A stretch of 53,428 bases of DNA from Candidatus Udaeobacter sp. GTDB taxonomy: Bacteria; Verrucomicrobiota; Verrucomicrobiia; Chthoniobacterales; UBA10450. Positions 19,587-29,596 of the stretch are shown piece after piece (position 1 is the first letter of the stretch; each line of letters opens with the position of its first letter). Below the pieces are notes generated by a model that made no database searches, was not told where the DNA came from, and worked only from the letters and a program-made list of their open reading frames with translations. The position numbers were made by a program, and so were the translations under genes. The DNA lies in assembly GCA_013372845.1 (NCBI GenBank), contig JAALOD010000006.1, positions 9,630-63,057 of the forward strand, given 5' to 3'.

Positions 19587-21777
19587 ATGAAGAAAATACT
19601 CGCAACAACCCTGATATTCTCTGCTATCGGCTTGGGCGTTATTGCATTTGGCGTAGGCGGCTCGCCTCGACCGAATCCAAACGCTGACGCCTTCACCCGC
19701 GGCCCCGACGTGGATAACACGAGCGCCATCGTGCAACTCAAAGGTGATCCAATAAGTACGAATCCCAGCACGAAACCGCCGCACGGCAGGAAGATTGATT
19801 TCAAGGGCCAGGCAGTAGGATCATACCGCGCACAACTGAATCAGAAGCGCAACGAATTCAAACGTTGGCTGCGAACAAATGCCCCCGGAGCAAGGGTTAC
19901 GGGCGAGTACGATGTCTCACTTAACGCAGTGGCGGTGCAACTCAACGGGACGCCGCTGGCGACAATCGCAGCCGCTCCGATGGTGCAGAGCGCCGAGTAT
20001 AACGCGCTTTACCATCCTACTCTGAGCGAGAGTTACAAAATCATCAACGCGTCTGACGCCTGGACTGCCGCTGGCGGCAGGGCGACTGCCGGCGCCGGCA
20101 TTAAGATCGGGGATATCGACACGGGCATTGATGACACGCATCCTTTCTTCGACCCAACTGGTTTCAGCTATCCCCAGGATTCTCAAAGTGCGATGCGGCT
20201 GATAGCGCTTCGCATCACGAGGATCAGGACTGCAACTACGTCTCGAAAAGGTTATTGTTGCGAAAGTTTTCTATAACAAAGCCCAGACCAAGGTCTCGAC
20301 GCCCAGGCATTCAAGACCACGGAACACACACGCGGGATTGCGGCTGGAGTAACCGGCAAACTGCGGTGGAACGGTGTGAGATCGATGACATGTCGGGCAT
20401 CGCTCCGGGCGCGTGGCTGGGAAATTACAATGTTTTCCCGGTGGCGTGTGAACGCTCGCAGGAAGACATTCTGAACGCCGTTGATGCGGCAATCGAGGAC
20501 GGCATGGATGTTCTCAACCTGTCGCTGGGCGGTTATCATGGCAACAACGATCTGCTGGCGATCGGACTCGATAACGCGTCGATGCAGGACTCGTAGTAGC
20601 CGTTGCCTGCTGGTAACAGCGGTCCCGGCCAAGGCACCCTTGAGTCCCCGGCCGCGCAAGGTCATCACGGTCGGCGGAGCACAAACCAGCATTTCGTCGG
20701 CCAGCCGTTTACCTATCCGAAGCGGTGGAACAACGTTGGCGCGCAGTAGGCGATTTCCGCCGTTCCCGCAGGACCTTCGACTCTTCGATACACATTCAAC
20801 GGCTGCGCCAGCGTCGATCCGGCGCTTCCGGCAACTGGCGATTATTGACCGCGGGTGTGCACGTTAGCCAGAAGTCGCAACGCCAAAGCGGCAGGTGCAA
20901 TCGCGTTCTGATCATCAACAACGTCGCTGGAGACCATTGCAATGGCGAGGACGGCGGTTTCGATGATGATCTACCGGCAGTCATGATCGGCAAGAACGAA
21001 GGCGCAGCGCTGCGAGGTCCGGAGACCACGCGCCGCAGCAAGCGCCACGTTCCAGGAATTCATCACCGGGAAACAAGGATTCTGTTGGCTTCAGCAGCCA
21101 GGGGCCGACAAACGTCGACTTGCGTCAAGCCTGACTAACCTCGGCTGGCGTCAACGTTCTCAGTTCGATCACGTGCGTGGCAAGCCGGCCGGCTGCCCGG
21201 GCGACGGTTCCGGTGGGCGTTCTTCCGGCACGTCGATGTCAACGCCGCACATTCGCTGGTCGGCAGCGGTGCTCCTGCAACTGTATCCAGACTGGTCGCC
21301 TGCGCAGATTAAGTCGGCGCTCGTCAACCGCGCCGATTTCTGGTGATCAAGGATGCGCAGACCGGCTTGCGACGACGTCGGTCCGACGCGCAGAGGCAGG
21401 GGCGCGAGAACCTCCGTAGCTGCAGCGCAACAACATGGATGGATCCGGCTTCGGCGAGTTTCGGCCGTGTGACCGTTGGTCGTCCGACTTCGGTTACCAT
21501 CACACTAAACAACCCGACAGGCACCGATCAGACGTTCAGCGTCTCGACGACAAAGTTTACGCCGAGACGTTCGGGGACGGTTCCCAGTGTTTCAATGCTG
21601 GACCTTAAGCTCGGTGATACCGCGATCACTGTCCCGGCCAGCGTAACGCCCGGCCAACGGTTCGACGACGCTCACGGTGACCGGCGCGCCGCAGGGCTCC
21701 AGTGCAGGGCTGGGTCAATCTTGATGGTGAGCTCGACAACGACCTGCATTTCGCGTATTACGCGCAAGTCGTCGTAA
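19587..21777 (+). pseudogene. S8 subtilisin-like serine peptidase, multiply frameshifted
   Basis: N-term MKKILATTLIFSAIGLGVIAFGVGG...; Asp motif GIKIGDIDTGIDDTHPFF; His motif DHGTHT; IDDMSGIAPGAWLGNYNVFP...GMDVLNLSLGGY; GNSGPGQGTLESP; Ser motif SSGTSMSTPHI. These lie in different reading frames with stops between them. Confidence 0.88.
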
Positions 21778-21805
21778 CCAACGGTATAGGCGAAGTAGTT
21801 TACAA

Positions 21806-21841
21806 AGCAGGGACGCGAAAAAATCGCGTCCCTGCTTTTTT
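21806..21841 (+). terminator. Rho-independent terminator downstream of the S8 remnant
   Basis: AGCAGGGACGCGA-AAAAA-TCGCGTCCCTGCT followed by TTTTTT: perfect 13-bp stem and T-tract. Confidence 0.88.
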
Positions 21842-21924
21842 CTTGGCAGTCCGTCGGACATTTGCAGCGTCCGCATCATGAAGGATCGACAAAGCTGGAT
21901 GATTCCAGCTAACGTTCGTGAGCC

Positions 21925-22340
21925 ATGCCATTTTTGCACACGCTCACGGGAGCAATTTATCTGACCCAGATCTTCGGCTCCGCTTTTCTTGCGATTCTCT
22001 TCCTTCAATCCGGGATCGATAAAGTCATCGATCACCGCAGTAACCTCGAGATGGCTAAAGGGCATTTTGCCAAAAGCCAGTTGGCCGGAGTTGTATCCGT
22101 TCTGTTGGCAGCGATCACGATTCTCGAAGTTGCAGCCGGAGCACTAAGCGCGATTGGATGCGTCATCTAATCATTTCGCGAGAAACGACCCTGGCCTTTT
22201 ACGGCGCTGTTATTTCAGCCGTTGCCCTCATTGCATTGTTCTTCGGACAACGCATGGCCAAGGATTACGCCGGCGCGGCCGTGCGTTGTTCCTTACTGCT
22301 CGCGCTAGTCGCGCTTATCTGCTCGCGCAGTGATAAGCAG
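21925..22340 (+). pseudogene. DoxX-like small membrane protein split by a frameshift
   Basis: MPFLHTLTGAIYLTQIFGSAFLAILFLQSGIDKVIDHRSNLEMAKGHFAKS...AGALSAIGCVI* (21925-22170) continues in another frame as RETTLAFYGAVISAVALIALFFGQRMAKDYAGAA. Confidence 0.6.
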
Positions 22341-22393
22341 GTGAGAAGTAAATGCGTGGTGCCGCGACACTCACCTCTCACTAATCACGTCAC

Positions 22394-22855
22394 CTATTTC
22401 TTCCCGATCTTTGGCGGGAGGAGCCAAAGAAGTTTTCCTTCCTCAGATTCGGGATCTACATCGACCAGCGCGACGCCAGCCTTGGCGAGTTTGAGCGACG
22501 CCCCAGTTAATCCTGAAATAACATTTGTGAAGTCAGGTTCGTGGCCGACAAGCATCAGAACGTTTGCTCGATGCCGCTTCACCACTGTTCGCAATTTACT
22601 TCTGCCAAATCCCGGTGCGAGCGATTCATCCTTGCGCACCTTGGCTTTGAGGTAGTCCGCCGCGATTTCGGCGGTCTGCGCCGCGCGGGGCAATGGGCTG
22701 GTAATGATTAAGTCGGGCCGCACTTTCAGGCGGTCCAAAAATTTCGCTACGTCGCGCATTTCTCTTTTTCCGCGCTTGGTCAACGGGCGTTCGTCATCGG
22801 GTTTCTTCCAGCTCGGCCAATCGGCCTCACCATGTCTTAGAAAATAAAGTTTCAT
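22394..22855 (-). CDS. sixA: SixA-like phosphohistidine phosphatase
   Basis: MKLYFLRHGEADWPSWKKPDDERPLTKRGKREM; ITSPLPRAAQTAEIAADYL; VLMLVGHEPDFTNVISGL: histidine-phosphatase RHG motif and second catalytic His. Confidence 0.88.
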   Translation of the reverse strand: MKLYFLRHGEADWPSWKKPDDERPLTKRGKREMRDVAKFLDRLKVRPDLIITSPLPRAAQTAEIAADYLKAKVRKDESLAPGFGRSKLRTVVKRHRANVLMLVGHEPDFTNVISGLTGASLKLAKAGVALVDVDPESEEGKLLWLLPPKIGKK

Positions 22856-22958
22856 GTTTAACAGAGTTAAAAGGTTAGAGGATTACAAAGTTAAGAGGAA
22901 GAAAGCATTTGATGACGGTCCATTTTAACCTTGTAACTCTTTTGACATTTTTACTGCC

Positions 22959-23648
22959 TCAAAGAATCTGCCACTTCGGTCGCCGTGTGCGCGAGTCAAT
23001 TTGCCAGAGTCGAACTCCGCCCAGGAACGCGTTCCGGTTATGTCCGAGTTCAACTCCCTTCGGGATCTCCTTCAATTCCTTGGCGTTTCCACCGCCTAGC
23101 ACGACATAATCGGCAATGAGTGATTTCTTCAATTGCACGAGGGCGTGTTGAACATCGCGCTGCCAGACTTTCTCGCCGACCCGTGCGTGGCCGGCTTCGC
23201 CAAGGTAATCCTCAATAATACTGCCGTTGCGATAGGGCAAGTCGCCTAGTTCGAGAGGGAGGACATAACTATCCCAAACCAGGGCGGACCCAAGTCCTGT
23301 CCCAAGTCCAAGAAAGAGCATTCGGCCACCGTGGTAGCTGCCGAGCGCCTGCATAGATGCATCATTGATGATGCGCACTGGTTTGCCCAGTGCTTTCTTG
23401 AAGTCGAATCTGACCCAGCCTTTGCCCAGATGTTTCGGCTCGCTCACGATTTTGCCGTTGCGCACCGGGGAAGGAAACCCGAGTGAAACGGCGTCGAATT
23501 CCCAATCGGCAACCAGCGGTTTGATTTGGTTCACCATCGCACCCGGCGTCAATTTCCCTCCCGACTTGAATTTTCTCCTCGCAGCGCGCGAGATCATCAG
23601 CTTCACATTTGAGCCGCCGACGTCGATAACGAGGATTTTATTCTTCAA
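22959..23648 (-). CDS. ROK-family kinase, polyphosphate-glucokinase-like
   Basis: VIDVGGSNVKLMIS phosphate-binding loop, IINDASMQALGSYHGGRMLFLGLGTGLGSALVWD; no CGxxGC ROK zinc motif visible; adjacent to ppk1. Confidence 0.75.
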   Translation of the reverse strand: MKNKILVIDVGGSNVKLMISRAARRKFKSGGKLTPGAMVNQIKPLVADWEFDAVSLGFPSPVRNGKIVSEPKHLGKGWVRFDFKKALGKPVRIINDASMQALGSYHGGRMLFLGLGTGLGSALVWDSYVLPLELGDLPYRNGSIIEDYLGEAGHARVGEKVWQRDVQHALVQLKKSLIADYVVLGGGNAKELKEIPKGVELGHNRNAFLGGVRLWQIDSRTRRPKWQIL

Positions 23649-25969
23649 GATTGCTTTCGGGGTGTAGCGGGCGCCGGCGATGCCGGCGTTGTCTTAACTG
23701 AGGGCGCCGACTTCTCACCACTGTCAGTTTCCGGATTCGTGGTAACGGGCGGATCGGTGGCAACGGTCATCGGAATTAATTTGTCTGCGCGCAATTTTTT
23801 CTTGGAACCGGTCATTTTTTTCGCGCGCTCGCGAGAGACTTCGCGGAAATGCCATTGCGCCTGGGCGCGTGGTTCCGTTCCTTCAGGCTTCAATCGACGA
23901 TAGGTCCCGTCGGGCAGCAGCTCCCGCGCCTTAACGCGATCATGCAAGAAACTCGGTAGCACCTCGTTGATAATCTGATCGCGCAATGCCGGGTTTTCGA
24001 CGGGGAACGCCAGTTCGATGCGCCGGAAAAAATTTCGTGGCATCCAATCCGCGCTGGAAAGGAACACTCTGGGCTGGCCGGCATTCTCAAAATAAAAAAT
24101 TCGGCTGTGTTCCAGGAAGCGACCGACAATACTAATGACACGGATATTCTCGCTCAAGCCGGGCATTTTAGGCCGCAAACAACAGATGCCGCGGACGATC
24201 AAATCGATGGTCACATCCGCGCGCGAAGCTTCGTACAGTTTCTCGATGATCTCCTGATCGACGAGCGCGTTCAATTTCGCGACAATGCGAGCCGGTTTGC
24301 CTGCCCGAGCGTGGTCACGCTCCCGCTCAATTAGCTTGATGAAACGGCTGTGCATATCAAACGGGGCGACCATCAATTTTTTTAGTCCTGGATAACCGGC
24401 CAGACCAGTGAGCGTGTTGAAGACGATTGCCACTTCCTCCGTCAACTTGGGTTCGCTGGTGAGCAAACTAAAGTCGGTATAGATGCGCGCAGTGCGCGGG
24501 TGATAGTTGCCAGTGCCGAGCTGCACGTAGCGCCGGAGTTGGTCTGCATCGCGGCGAACGATCAGCAGCGCCTTGCAGTGCGTTTTGAGGCCAACCACGC
24601 CATAGATGACGTGCGCACCAGCTTCCTCCAGACGCCGGGCCCACTGAATGTTGCTCGCCTCATCAAACCGCGCGCGCAGCTCAACAATGGCCGTAACTTG
24701 TTTCCCGGCATTGGCTGCACTGATGAGCGCTTCGACAATAGGCGAATCACCGCTCGTTCGGTATAGAGTGATTTTGATCGCAAGCACCTGCGGATCCCGC
24801 GCAGCGGCCTCTATCAATTCGACAACTTGATCGAAGCTGTCATAAGGGTGATGAAGCAACACATCCTGGCGTCGCAAGACCTCGAAAAAATCAACGTGCG
24901 GTGGAAGCGCTGGATCGCGCGCCGGCTGAAATGGCCGGTCTTTCAGCTTGGCAAACGCATCATTTGTCACGAGGGGCATGAGATGCGTCATCGAAAGCGG
25001 CCCATCGAGCTTGTAAGCGTCAGCCTCTGTCAGGTCGAAGAACCGCAGCAGCAATTCCAAAACATCCTTTGGGCAATCCGCCTCCACTTCGAGCCGAACA
25101 GCCTTGCCTCGACTTGAACGCCGCAGCTCCTGCTCGATGCTGCGCAGCAGGTTTTCCGCTTCTTCCTCGTCGATATACAGATCGCTGTTGCGGGTGACTC
25201 GAAACGCGTGGACTTCATCCAAGATCAAGCCGGGAAACAATTCCCCGATGTGCTGTTTGATGAGGGAGGCGAGATAAATGTACTCCCACGGCTCGTCTGC
25301 GCCCTTGCCGCGTGGCAGTGCGATCAGACGCGAGACCGCTCTGGGCACCTGCACGATGGCGTGCAGCGGCTCGCCACCTCGTTGTAATTTTGCCCGCACC
25401 AGCAGATTGTGACTTCGGTTCAAAAGATGCGGGAATGGATGGCTGGCATCCACTGCCAGGGGAGTAAGCATCGGAAGAACTTCCTGCTGAAAATAACGAT
25501 GCGCCCATGCTGCGCGTTTCGCCGAGAGCTCCGCCATTTCGCGCACGTAAATCCCGTTCTTTGCCAACTCGGGCAGCAGTTCATTTTTCCATAGAGCGCA
25601 TTGCGTCGCCACGAGCTGGCGCGCCGTCTTCTGGATACGATCGAACGTATCGGTCGGACTTAGGCCGTCCGGTCCGGTATCGCTGGTTTCACTTTTGATT
25701 TGCTGCTTGATCCCAGCCACGCGGATCTCGAAGAACTCATCCAGATTTGAGCTGAAAATGGTAAGGAACTTCACTCGCTCGATGAGGGGCTGCGTTGGGT
25801 CCTGAGCTTCCTCGAGAACCCGCCGATTAAACTCAAGCCAGCTTAGTTCGCGGTTGATAAAGTTTTCGGGATCCGAAAAACGCACTTCTTGAGGACGATC
25901 CTTCTGGACCAGCTCGGCCGGAGCAGGAGGCTCCTGGGCAACGCTGGTTTTCTCGGCCGCAGTAGGCAT
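23645..25969 (-). CDS. ppk1: polyphosphate kinase 1
   Basis: FINRELSWLEFNRRVLEEAQDPTQPLIERVKFLTIFSSNLDEFFEIRVAGIKQQ; VKLTLYRT-like KITLYRTSGDSPIVEALISAANAGKQVTAIVELRARFDE; start at MPTAAEKTS preferred over 26044. Confidence 0.96.
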   Translation of the reverse strand: MPTAAEKTSVAQEPPAPAELVQKDRPQEVRFSDPENFINRELSWLEFNRRVLEEAQDPTQPLIERVKFLTIFSSNLDEFFEIRVAGIKQQIKSETSDTGPDGLSPTDTFDRIQKTARQLVATQCALWKNELLPELAKNGIYVREMAELSAKRAAWAHRYFQQEVLPMLTPLAVDASHPFPHLLNRSHNLLVRAKLQRGGEPLHAIVQVPRAVSRLIALPRGKGADEPWEYIYLASLIKQHIGELFPGLILDEVHAFRVTRNSDLYIDEEEAENLLRSIEQELRRSSRGKAVRLEVEADCPKDVLELLLRFFDLTEADAYKLDGPLSMTHLMPLVTNDAFAKLKDRPFQPARDPALPPHVDFFEVLRRQDVLLHHPYDSFDQVVELIEAAARDPQVLAIKITLYRTSGDSPIVEALISAANAGKQVTAIVELRARFDEASNIQWARRLEEAGAHVIYGVVGLKTHCKALLIVRRDADQLRRYVQLGTGNYHPRTARIYTDFSLLTSEPKLTEEVAIVFNTLTGLAGYPGLKKLMVAPFDMHSRFIKLIERERDHARAGKPARIVAKLNALVDQEIIEKLYEASRADVTIDLIVRGICCLRPKMPGLSENIRVISIVGRFLEHSRIFYFENAGQPRVFLSSADWMPRNFFRRIELAFPVENPALRDQIINEVLPSFLHDRVKARELLPDGTYRRLKPEGTEPRAQAQWHFREVSRERAKKMTGSKKKLRADKLIPMTVATDPPVTTNPETDSGEKSAPSVKTTPASPAPATPRKQS

Positions 25970-26125
25970 CTTAGGTCGTTGTTGAATGGGTGACCCAAAA
26001 GCAGCGCCTGCGTCGCACCAGCCGCAGCGGGGCAAAGGCCCCACGCCACTCTTGGTTGCCCGTATAACTCAAGCAACCACTGCTTGGAAAATTAGGCAAG
26101 ACCAGCTGCGTCTGCCAATGGTCCC

Positions 26126-26812
26126 TCACGTCGTGGCAGTGAGGGATGGATGCCGAATATCTTGGGCAGCCGCGGCGTAAACTGCGTCTTCGGCAATATT
26201 GGTAGCGTGGTCGCCCACGCGTTCGAGGCAACGGCCAACAAAAATAAGGTTCAAATAGCCCCGCAATTGATCCGGATCCTGTGCCATGCGCTCGATTAAC
26301 TTGCGACTGGCTTCATGGTTTAAATCGTCCAGTTTTTCGTCGCGCGTAACGACCGCGCAACCAAGATCGACATCCTCGCGCGCGAAGGCATCGACGCTGT
26401 CTTTAAACATCGACATTGCCTGCTCGTACATCGGCTTTATCAGTTCAACTTCGGCCAGGGACGGATGCTGATTTAACTTTCGGGCGCGTCGCGCAATCGT
26501 AGTCGCTTGATCGCCGATTCGCTCCAGATTGGTCGACAGTTTCATCGCGGAGACTACGCGGCGCAGATCCGATGCAACGGGCTGAAAGCGCAATAGAATA
26601 TCAACGCCGTCCTTATCGATCTGTTTCTCCAGCTGATCGATTTCTTCGTCATCGGCGATTGTGTTTGCGCAAAGATCGTCATTGCGATCAACCAGCCCCT
26701 TCATTGCGCGCCCCAGACTGCGCTCGCTCAGCCCGGCCATCATGAGCACATTGTTGCGGAGTGCCGCGAGCGATTCATCAAATGTTCCGAGAATATGCCT
26801 TGGCGCGATCAT
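26126..26812 (-). CDS. phoU: phosphate signaling complex protein PhoU
   Basis: 228 aa; FDESLAALRNNVLMMAGLSERSLGRAMKGLVDRNDDLC...RIGDQATTIARRARKL; LERVGDHATNIAEDAVY. Confidence 0.95.
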   Translation of the reverse strand: MIAPRHILGTFDESLAALRNNVLMMAGLSERSLGRAMKGLVDRNDDLCANTIADDEEIDQLEKQIDKDGVDILLRFQPVASDLRRVVSAMKLSTNLERIGDQATTIARRARKLNQHPSLAEVELIKPMYEQAMSMFKDSVDAFAREDVDLGCAVVTRDEKLDDLNHEASRKLIERMAQDPDQLRGYLNLIFVGRCLERVGDHATNIAEDAVYAAAAQDIRHPSLTATT

Positions 26813-26857
26813 CGTTGTTTCTTCGCCTCGTTTCTTACTGATTCTTACTCCTGCTCA

Positions 26858-27706
26858 TTATCCAAATCGACCCGTGATATAATCCTCCGTCTGTTTTTCG
26901 GTTGGATTTGTGAAAATCTTTGTCGTCGGTCCAAACTCGATCAACCGGCCGAGGTACATGAAGGCGGTGTAATCCGAAATGCGGCCGGCTTGCTGCATGT
27001 TGTGCGTCACGGTTACAATGGTGTATTTCGCTTTTAGTTCGTGGATCAGTTCCTCGATTTTCGCCGTGGCGATCGGATCGAGCGCCGAACAAGGCTCATC
27101 CATCAAGATCACTTCCGGCTCCACGGCCAGCGAGCGCGCGATGCAGAGCCTCTGCTGCTGGCCACCAGAAAGACTGGTGCCTGGCTTGTGCAAATCGTCC
27201 TTAACTTCGTCCCAAAGAGCAGCCATGCGCAGCGATTTTTCCAGGCGTTCATTAAGAAATTTGTGATTGCGCACTCCATTCAATCGCAAGCCGACGATGA
27301 CATTTTCGCCAATCGTCATGGTCGGAAACGGATTCGATTTCTGGAAGATCATGCCAACTCGGCGTCGAACAATTGCGGGATCAACGGTTTTGGAATAAAG
27401 ATCCTCGCCATGAAGAAGGACCGTCCCGTCCATCCGCGTCTTTGGCACCAGTTCGTGCATCCGATTGAGGGCCCGGAGAAACGTTGATTTTCCGCAACCG
27501 CTAGGCCCAATGATCGCTGTCACGGCATTGGAAGCGATGTCGAGGCTCACATTCTCGATGGCCCGCTTTTCCCCGTACCAGATCGAGACATTCTTCGCCT
27601 CAAAAGTTAACTTTGGTGCAGGCTCGGCGCTGACGGGCGGCTGGGCAGGCCGCTCGATGCGCTCCGTAACGCTTTGTTCGGGTGTTGTCATAACGACATT
27701 AACCAT
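26858..27706 (-). CDS. pstB: phosphate ABC transporter ATP-binding protein
   Basis: Walker [10 protein letters not shown], signature [43 protein letters not shown]. Confidence 0.97.
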   Translation of the reverse strand: MVNVVMTTPEQSVTERIERPAQPPVSAEPAPKLTFEAKNVSIWYGEKRAIENVSLDIASNAVTAIIGPSGCGKSTFLRALNRMHELVPKTRMDGTVLLHGEDLYSKTVDPAIVRRRVGMIFQKSNPFPTMTIGENVIVGLRLNGVRNHKFLNERLEKSLRMAALWDEVKDDLHKPGTSLSGGQQQRLCIARSLAVEPEVILMDEPCSALDPIATAKIEELIHELKAKYTIVTVTHNMQQAGRISDYTAFMYLGRLIEFGPTTKIFTNPTEKQTEDYITGRFG

Positions 27707-27717
27707 TTTTTAGGATG

Positions 27718-28578
27718 CTACACTACTGGCGCGCCGCGTCCGCGAGTCAGGATTCTTACAAGCACATTAACGCAGAAAATTCCGGTGACGAGCACGAGCG
27801 CGCCGGCCCAAGCCTGCCGATGCCAATCATCGTAGGGAGAGATCGCATAGGTAAAAATCTGCAACGGGAGCGCAGCGATAGGCTCGCTGAGGCTGTGATT
27901 CCAAAAACGATTGCCAAAAGCAGTGAAAAGGAGCGGAGCCGTTTCGCCGCCTATGCGAGCCAGGGCGAGCAAAATCCCGGTGATGATCCCCCTGGACGCG
28001 GTCTTCATCACGATGTGGACAATTGTTTTCCACCGGCTAACACCCAGGGCGAGGGCGGCTTCGCGATAACCATTCGGTACTAACAGAACAACCTCTTCTG
28101 TCGTGCGCAGGATCAGTGGAATCATGATTAGACCAAGCGCGAGCCCGCCGGCGTACGCCGAGAAGCCTTTGAAGCGCAAAACTACCAAACCGTAAACTAC
28201 GACACCCCAGGTGATCGACGGAACGCCGTTGAGCACATCAGCCAAGAAACGGAGAATAGAGTTGAGCCGCGCCGAGCCGTATTCCGCCAGATAAACTCCT
28301 CCCAAAACGCCAATCGGTATCCCAATGACACCAGCAATTGCGAGCAATTCGAGCGAGCCGACAATCGCATTCACCATGCCACCCCCAACGGCTCCTACCG
28401 GCGCCGGTAATTTTGTGAAAAAATCCCAGTTCACGGAACTGGCGCCATTGATGAGAAGATGAAAGAAGACCAGCCCCAAAGGCGTGATCACAAGAACGGC
28501 AGAAACAAAGGCGATCCCGGATGCCAGCGCGCTTTTGATTTTGCGCCAGTTGTGATTGTGTGCTCGTTCCAAATGCAT
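27718..28578 (-). CDS. pstA: phosphate ABC transporter permease PstA
   Basis: 286-aa permease; VLNGVPSITWGVVVYGLVVLRF...TEEVVLLVPNGYREAALALGVSRWKTIVHIV. Confidence 0.95.
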   Translation of the reverse strand: MHLERAHNHNWRKIKSALASGIAFVSAVLVITPLGLVFFHLLINGASSVNWDFFTKLPAPVGAVGGGMVNAIVGSLELLAIAGVIGIPIGVLGGVYLAEYGSARLNSILRFLADVLNGVPSITWGVVVYGLVVLRFKGFSAYAGGLALGLIMIPLILRTTEEVVLLVPNGYREAALALGVSRWKTIVHIVMKTASRGIITGILLALARIGGETAPLLFTAFGNRFWNHSLSEPIAALPLQIFTYAISPYDDWHRQAWAGALVLVTGIFCVNVLVRILTRGRGAPVV

Positions 28579-28580
28579 GC

Positions 28581-29585
28581 CTATTGCACCGCGCGTGTTG
28601 CTGACGTTGTTGAAATAGTCCGCAGAAGCAGTTGCGCGAGAAGGTTCACCAAGATAGTTATCCCAAAAAGAACCAGCCCAATTTCGAACAACGCCTGCAG
28701 ATAAATATCAGTTGTCGCTTCGGTGAATTCATTGGCAAGCACGCTGGCCAGGGTATATCCGGGCTGGAATAGCGACGCGACGATCTGCGGGGTGTTGCCT
28801 ATCACCATCGTTACGGCCATCGTTTCGCCCAGAGCACGACCCAACCCAAGAATCACGGCGCCGAACAACCCTTTCTTTGCGTAACTCAGCACTGCAATGC
28901 GCGTTGCCTCCCAGCGAGTCGCTCCGAGACCGTAGGCGGCCTCTCTTTGCAAGTCCGGAACACTGCGCAAAATCTCGCGCGAGACCGAAACGATGATCGG
29001 CAAAATCATAACCGCGATAATAATTCCTCCGGCGAGCATGCACGGACCGTAAATCGATCCACTGAACAAGGGTGTCCAACCGAAGAACCGTTTGAGCCAT
29101 GCGAAGGGATAATCGCGCAGCCACGGAATCATTACGAAAATGCCCCAGAGCCCAAGGATGACACTGGGAATTGCAGCCAACATCTCGATCAACGACACCA
29201 GGGGCTGCCGAATCCAGAGCGGAGCAAGCTCCGTCAGATACGCTGCCGTTGCGATGCCCAACGGGACCGCAATCAACAGCGCAATTAGAGAAGAAACCAG
29301 TGTCCCATATATAAATGGGAGAGCGCCAAATTGGTCCGCGACTGGGTCCCAGGTGGATGTGACAAGGAAATGGAACCCAAATTTTTTGATGGCTCCCACC
29401 GACCCGATCCACAGCTCCCACCCGGTCAGAATCACCAGCACAACCACCGTCAGCGCCATGGCGCATGTTAGCCACTCAAACGCTTTGTCGCCGAAGCGCG
29501 AGGGCCGCGCCATCACCTGGCGCGCTGATGCGGGCTCACCGGGTGCCCCGAAAGCTTTCGAGGCTGGAGCTGTAGCAACCTCCAT
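28581..29585 (-). CDS. pstC: phosphate ABC transporter permease PstC
   Basis: 334-aa permease; EMLAAIPSVILGLWGIFVMIPWL...LRSVPDLQREAAYGLGATRWEATRIAVL. Confidence 0.95.
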   Translation of the reverse strand: MEVATAPASKAFGAPGEPASARQVMARPSRFGDKAFEWLTCAMALTVVVLVILTGWELWIGSVGAIKKFGFHFLVTSTWDPVADQFGALPFIYGTLVSSLIALLIAVPLGIATAAYLTELAPLWIRQPLVSLIEMLAAIPSVILGLWGIFVMIPWLRDYPFAWLKRFFGWTPLFSGSIYGPCMLAGGIIIAVMILPIIVSVSREILRSVPDLQREAAYGLGATRWEATRIAVLSYAKKGLFGAVILGLGRALGETMAVTMVIGNTPQIVASLFQPGYTLASVLANEFTEATTDIYLQALFEIGLVLFGITILVNLLAQLLLRTISTTSATRAVQ

Positions 29586-29596
29586 GCTTCCTCACA

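Noticed and set aside
19587-21777. Programmed ribosomal frameshifting in the S8 peptidase
   Set aside because: Too many frame changes plus in-frame stops, with no consistent slippery site or downstream structure; decay or sequence error is simpler.
22158-22655. 165-aa plus-strand ORF as a full gene
   Set aside because: Only its first ~60 residues look real (displaced DoxX-like helices); the rest is antisense to sixA.
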